From Deroplatys truncata (Eukaryota; Arthropoda; Insecta; Mantodea; Mantidae), in the NCBI GenBank assembly GCA_030765065.1, contig CM060986.1:80841573-80905572 (forward strand): a stretch of DNA of 64,000 nucleotides, given 5' to 3'. The stretch's first letter is position 1. Every line of letters begins with the position of its first letter. Of the stretch, positions 57,641 to 64,000 are shown one piece after another. The notes below the pieces were generated by a model. It had not been told where the DNA came from, did not search any database, and saw nothing but the letters and a program-made list of their open reading frames with translations. Made by a program: the position numbers and the translations under genes.

Positions 57641-59699
57641 ACAACACCTAAAATAACCCTTCTTAGTATTATTAAAAAATTAACGCAAAATGCAGGTGGA
57701 GCTGCAGATTTTATCAGTTTAAATAAATCCTGCAATACTGAATGTTATAATTATTTTCTTTCTGTTCTGTTAGAAGCTCATAAGCCAGTATAACTTACCT
57801 TTAAAAAAGTGTGAATATTGCGAAATATTTTTTTTTGTTCACCAACGATGCTAATGTTCCCAAAACGCCTATCGCTTGCACAATCGCATTTTCACCTCAA
57901 TATTTCAGCGGAAACACTTGTTCGTGTGCTATCAATAACTTCCACCAAAACCAACAGAGACAAATGAGGATCGTATGCGCGCCTCACCACAGATTCTCAT
58001 TACTGTTCGCCCTCTTGTGACGTGTACGAATTATACATCAACTAATGGAAACTCAGTCAACGTCGCTGCGGAATAGAACCATTTGATGCAGCTGTGCCTT
58101 TGGTTGCTGGAGCGGGAGGCGGGGTACGCGCATTGTTACACCCCCCTTTCAAAAGGTCCTGTGCCACACTCTTGTATTTTATAAAGTAACGAACGGCCAA
58201 CCGCGTTGTCATAATGAAAATACGTGCACTAAAGGGAACGAGATACACAACATGAAATTCGAAACGTTGATGGCACGAAGTAGAAAGCTTTGATTCAGTT
58301 ATTGGCATTCCCTGGAGAGGAAATGCTGTAACAGCATTTAACGTTGTCGGTTGCTCCCTTCGTGTTATTTGCATTTAAATCGAAATGGTTAGCACGCAAG
58401 GTTTTAAAATCTGTTGAATTTTGCTTCCACACCATTGGGTACGCATGTGCAAAAGCCCTCCGAGCAATATTTTCGCCGAGAATGGCTCCGCATACAGCAC
58501 GTTAAATCCTTTGTTGTGCTGCCTCTAGGTCTCGGAACACGGCAAAGCCGTAGGTGAAGGGTAAACAGAGAAAAACAATTTCGGAAATGGAATTTTGGAA
58601 AATGGTAATGAAATTATTTCTCGCAGCATATTCATTTATTACGTTTGGGCTCTTTTAGGATTTGCGTTTCCATCTGCGAAAAAGCTATGTAGCCAAAAGC
58701 TGAGGAAAATGGTAAAACAATATCATTATAATTAACTGCCTTTTCATTGCGATTCATATAAAATAATATTCGAGCCACTTCATGCTAATCAAGATACAAA
58801 ATTACAAAAACAAATATTTTAATTACATAATACCAAAAATATTGTTACATCCTGGAGTGAGCGCCAAAAGGTTCCCAGAAAATTACTAAATTCATCCCAA
58901 CACGCACATGGGGGAGCGTAGCTACAAACGGCGAGAGGACCAGGACCTGGGTGTAACATTCAGATGAAAGCGTGAGGTTTTCTGAAAAAATAAACAAATT
59001 TCACATCACACACATTACCTGTGATTTATTGATGAACCTTTTGGTGGCACTAGATTACACAGAGGGGGATAAAGGATTGAGGGGAGATACCAACATAGTC
59101 GAGGACTGACCATACGCGTCCTACTCCTTATGCACTTACTCACCAAGAGTAACGCTCACACAAAATAAGTAACGCTATCTTTCCCTGTCTCCAACCCTGG
59201 CTAGGCACGCTATTCAGAGCTAGCGGCATACCAGACAGAGATTCCAACAGAGCCTACTCTCTCTGGCGTGGTCGGCGCCAAAGCAGAAGGCTCGTTCAGC
59301 CGAAAGAATTAATGAAAGTCCCCCAATAATACTGTCGACAATGCGACGCAATAATGTGTCTCGTATGACAATACTTACTAATACGCCAAATGTACAGTTC
59401 GTAGTGCAGAGAAGGCTCAAAAATATTCAAATTTTAATCAAAGAAGTTAACATGTAACCCACAAAATCGTAACAAACCAACAAATGCTCAGTTCATACTT
59501 CAAAATGCATTGGACTGAAGATTTCCGAAGTGACTAATACTATGAAGAAATTCATCTCCTTGCATAAAACAACTTAACATATATTTCTAACTTGCTACAT
59601 TTAAACATATAGAACTTTAGTACTATCAGTTTGGTAGTTCGTGAAATAGGAATATTTCTAAAATAATTTTAGTGCCTCTCCTCACTGTGCTTCTATGAT
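57641..59699. other. No recognised gene
   Basis: A frame that starts inside copy F continues to 57793 with a 45-codon tail (ITLLSIIKKLTQNAGG...) of unknown origin. A 105-codon minus-strand frame at 58057-58374 ends in a Pro/Ala-rich stretch and is unassigned. No promoter or splice context. Confidence 0.35.
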
Positions 59700-60447
59700 T
59701 TATTACTTGTTCTACCATGTGCATAGTAGGTAGAGAAGGTATTGTATTCGACCCAAAAATTCGACACCGAGATTTCAGCGCAAATGCAAGTTTTGAGACC
59801 CTCTAAATCCAAATAAAGCATTTTTGGAAACATGTCCGTGTGTATGTGTGTGTGTGTGTGTGAGAACAGCATAACTCAAAAAACGAAAAGTCTGATAAAT
59901 ACCGAACTTGGAATTTGACTTCAGTATCTTCGACATGATGCGACATGAAGATTTTAAAGAAAATCCTCCATCCTAACCACCCTTTACATGGAACATTTTT
60001 TCGATGATTTAATTCTCTTAAAATGGCTAACAATTTTGATTAAAATACCATATATTAAAGAAAAAAATATATAGATCTTTATAAAGCACACAGCTTCTTT
60101 CAAATAAATTTTTGTGACAAGCTGTTACTGTAATATCCGTTATTACAGCTTGGAATTGTTCAATACTTCTCATTCTAAGACCGCCTATATCAGTTATTTC
60201 CATGCGATTGCACGGAAACAGTATGGAATCTTAAGCCCAGTATATAGCATCCAGTTCTTAAACATTTGACTGTAACTGTTCTGTTTGTATCTATAGCGAA
60301 ATGTGTAATGCAGTTATTTCTGCAAAGGCTTATTTGGATTAAAATGTGTTAGCTAGAAAAGTATTCTTCAGTAAGAATATTTTGTATACCCACTAATAAG
60401 GATAGAGGGTAGAGAAAGTCATGTGATGTTTCACATCAGATTTTTTA
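59700..60447 (+). repeat. TG repeat copy
   Basis: Starts TTGTTCTACCATGTGCATAG and ends GGGTAGAGAAAGTCATGTGA. (TG)n at about 59837-59861. Part of the middle is missing near 60060. Confidence 0.8.
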
Positions 60448-63400
60448 ATTTTAGTTTGATTTCAATAGCACACGATCATAAGTTAAACAGCTGACTTCAA
60501 GTATATTGATAGATTTCATTAACTTAAACTTGTTATTATATAACACTTTGAGACCTAACTCTTAACCCAGCTCTTATTTATTCTGAAGACTTGTTACCGC
60601 ACCCCGAAACAAATGCTAGGGAAGCAGTGAACAGATCTTAGGAAAATATGATGATTTTTTTTAAAGTCATTCCCACTTAGTTGCGCAGAGCACGTTTGGA
60701 GTACTTTCTCTGACATTAGGCATATATCTGTCCACCGTAACTAGCATTTATGGCTTCGGTCTGAAAAACACTAGCACACAAAACAACATAGTGTACGTTC
60801 ATCACCAGACTTAGGAGTTCCTAAGCAGTTAGCCTCAAGTTATCTGCAGTCAAATCATATGCCATTACAAAGAACGTAAATAAGAGCGGCCACGGCCAGG
60901 TAAATACGGTCTGCTGATCCCTTGCAAAAACCAACGTCTGTATGAGGTATTGGGGTGGCTTGTTACCTGCGACGTCCCAGCCTAACAATTCAACTTTATT
61001 TCCTTTCGTCCTGGTTAGAAATTCCTAAGTGAGTTCATTAAAATCACCATCGATTACTGTTGACTATCATAATTAATGCTTTTCCTCATGAACTTATAAT
61101 ATCTGCTTCGAACTGCAAGGGCGATTGCCAATTGCAAGAAAAATGAAGGCTGTAATTTAAATTTACCGGAACAAAAATACAAAAAGCATCAAGGAAAAAG
61201 TGCTACCTTAAAACTCATTTAAGTTAGACATTGAATTTAATAAAGAATAAAAAACTATGGGGCATTTATAATTGAAGCTTCAAGAGATCTGTTTATTTTG
61301 TCATCGACAATAAAAGAAAATGTCATGTTAGTGTTTCTGTATATCAAGAAAAGCAAAATCCCGAGTCGAAATTATAAGTATGGGTTTTTATTTTAATTTC
61401 AGTTTCTCAGAATCAAATCTCTAAGACGTCTTGAGAGGTTGGCAATGGAAAATAACGGATTGCTGATTAGAACGAAGCACATCTGGGGCCCCGTGTGCCC
61501 CTAAACCGGTAAGTAGCCGTCAGTGTCTAACAAGAAACATGAAAAGCACAGAAGAGCCATTTTGAAGGAAACTCTCTTAAGGAAACGAACGTCCTGATGC
61601 TACATGTTAGACGTTGTATTATATTTAAAATACCACATTCTTCACAGTGTAGTTCTAAAGCCAAACATCTTTCAAAATGTTCATACAGAAAACAAAAATA
61701 ATGACACACCATCCAAGATGTAGGTATATTGAAGGAAATTAATTTCTTTTTCCCCCCATCAGAGAGGATTAGCATTTACCATTTGTTTATCTAACGCAAG
61801 GATAATGCCGCGCGCTCAACATGTGGCCTCATTGGTGCACCATTGTTAAATAATGCATTATAAATAGCTTGTTTTAGATAGAATATTAAATAGGCTTTGT
61901 TCCTTTTAATGAGGTATCTTAGTTTAAATGGGGAGATCTATGTACCTTGAATAAATGGAACGCCACTGAAGCGTATGTACAACATGCTAGCGGGATTGTA
62001 GAGGAAATGTGACAGCAGCATTCCCAGAGGTGGCTGCCCATGTCTGTGAATGAGCTATGCGTGTGTGCTGAAATGGTCATACGCCACAAATTAGTGAAGC
62101 ACGGAGCGGAGATAATTAGGTTTACAGAAACGAATGACATCTCAACGCATGCAAAAACGCTTCACCAACATTAGCAATGGAACGAAATCATTCACGTTTG
62201 CATTCCTCCTCCATCTGCTAAATAGCATAATTCAAAAAAGTTGCATAATGTACCAGATTTCAACTTGAGTCAGAGACCATTTAAGGAGATCGTGCAGAGA
62301 TGAAAATATAATCGAAAGAAAATAAAGAAAACCCTCCTTAAACAACTTTCTACTAGAAAAACGTTTACCTTTCCCCTTTCTTTTCTCAAATATAGCTGAA
62401 ATGACTATGATATATCATTATATTTTATATAATGACATTTCGAATGAAACTTATATACTGAATTTTCTGAATGAATTTTATGTAAATGGAAAAAAATTGA
62501 CAGAAAACTCTATAGCGAACATGTAGAGCTCATTCAAAATACAATGTGTTAAACTAATCAATTGAATCAAATAATATTTATCATAATATTCACTGCGTTC
62601 ATTTTAATTTAATACTTTCTGTTGTTGCTTTTTGACATCATATAACAGTTTGAAATATCAATACCGGCGTGGAGCGACCGCTTTCTGACCATTTGGCTGT
62701 CGTCACAGCCTTCTCTTTACTCGTATCTGCAATAAGTGTCCACTGAAAATATTTCCAATAACTTTTCTCAAGTCCAGCAGGAAGTGGAGAGGAAAACGAG
62801 ATTTTGTGCGGAATCAGTTTTAGAATATTTAACGAAAAAGCTATGGTTGGTAAAGAAACACTTATTGTTGTAGAGTATGTTTTTATTTGCTTGTAGTCAA
62901 TTATAAAAGATCAGGTATCACATTTGACTTCAAAATTCGAATTCTATATTTCATTGAAAAATATTTTTCGACTCTTTAATCCAAATGACAGATAATTCAT
63001 CCACGAATATATATTAATGTAAACATACCTCGTTAAAACGAAAATTTGTATAAATGAATTTCAATTTACTTAAAAGTTTATTTCTTTAAAAATGTTGCTG
63101 TTAACGATGTGCTATAAACATGGTGAACTTAAATAACTACAGAAACCTCCAGCTGATTCCGATTGTTGTTTTTAGGATTTTATATAACGGAGAAGCAGTA
63201 AAAGACAAGTCTTATTACAGGAGGAGCGTATAAGATTAGGTGTGTCGTTTGTATTAAATTATGTTTATAACAGTACTAAATGTTCACGAAACATTCGCAA
63301 TACATTTTTACTGCTTCCCGGATTGATGTTGCATACCTATTTTTAAATAAAAGTCCTTTTTATTTGTCATGAGCCCATATAAACCATACGCGAGCCTAAG

Positions 63401-64000
63401 CTTTTACCTATAGCTTGAGGTAAGAACCTCGAATCAAAGAATGGTGTCATTTACTTTATACACGAATTTCTATCTCCAAAAAAGTAAGGTGCCATCAAAC
63501 ACACATACGTTTTGAGACTTCTACTGTAAGGTGGTCCTATATGTGTCGCCAGGCATTATAAACGTGTGTGTTATAGGAAAAATAACGCAATCTTCATCGG
63601 CGCCCTTTGTACAGTTAATCAAAGAATTTTGGGCCGCTTGTTATAAATAACAAATAATTTCGTGCTTCCAAATACAGCCAAAGTCGCAGACAGGTTCTTA
63701 AGCGAAAAGGTGATGTAACACAACGCATGGTGTGATTATATTGACATGAATCAACGTTCAATAACACAACTGTTTCCTTATGTAAAACATAAGTTTACCT
63801 CTTATTCCACTAAAACCTGAAGTGCGGCTTTGCACCGATTAAACCGAATGTAGCTAGGAACTCTCTTCTATGCAACCGTATCAAAAACAACAGTAATGAC
63901 ATTGTCGTCACGCGGTTTCAGGCATTACGTCATAGGTCATACATATAAAATAGTGCGCGCTCGAAGCTTGCACAATTTCTTTACTTTGCATTTTTAATCG
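60448..64000. other. Mostly featureless DNA, one weak candidate exon
   Basis: About 3.5 kb without shared repeats. The only structure of note is a possible spliced exon at 61403-61508. Other open frames are at most 82 codons and unsupported. Confidence 0.4.
61403..61508 (+). other. Weak candidate spliced exon
   Basis: A pyrimidine-rich acceptor (TTTTTATTTTAATTTCAG, AG at 61401-61402) and a donor (CCG|GTAAGTAG, GT at 61509-61510) bracket 106 nt. Phase 0 is open for 33 codons and ends in TAA just before the donor; the other phases stop early. It could be a noncoding or terminal-coding exon, or chance. No partner exon was identified. Confidence 0.2.

Noticed and set aside
58843..58958. Small element with inverted TGTTACA/TGTAACA tips (116 bp)
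   Set aside because: No target duplication, no second copy in the window; seven-base tips can arise by chance.

Overview
The window reads as intergenic DNA from a large, repeat-rich animal genome, most likely an insect. It is AT-rich, has no convincing host protein-coding gene, and is packed with transposons of arthropod type: Tc1/mariner-like DNA elements, non-LTR retrotransposons with insect-type endonuclease and reverse transcriptase, tRNA-derived SINEs and LTR-type repeats. The species cannot be named from the sequence. The only long intact reading frames belong to one mobile element.

Layout. 1-6.5 kb: AT-rich DNA with a dead Tc1-like transposon (1671-2760) and a palindromic MITE (5866-6203). 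6.6-19.6 kb: many copies of a ~0.8-0.9 kb dispersed repeat ('TG repeat') with a (TG/CA)n microsatellite at a fixed internal place, plus tRNA-derived SINEs. 19.7-25.7 kb: first copy of a ~0.85-1 kb LTR-like repeat, a SINE with perfect target duplications, a Penelope-like scrap, a 637-bp solo LTR (24055-24691) with what looks like a complete heat-shock promoter, and an internally deleted TIR transposon (24831-25663). 26-32.6 kb: more TG repeats, one split by a non-LTR 3' fragment and one by a SINE. 32.6-39.6 kb: three LTR-like copies in alternating orientation. 42-47.5 kb: more TG repeats and a non-LTR scrap. 50.7-57.6 kb: an LTR-like copy split by a full-length non-LTR element (51494-56661, minus strand) that has two intact ORFs and a perfect 12-bp target duplication, then an inverted, truncated LTR-like copy. 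57.6-64 kb: mostly featureless, with one more TG repeat and a weak candidate exon.

Functionally, the only complete machinery is the non-LTR element, with an ORF1 RNA-binding-type protein and an ORF2 that joins endonuclease, reverse transcriptase and RNase H. It could also supply activity to SINEs, though nothing here shows that it does. The most unusual regulatory signal is the solo LTR: two heat-shock-element clusters, a TATA box and an initiator at canonical spacings.
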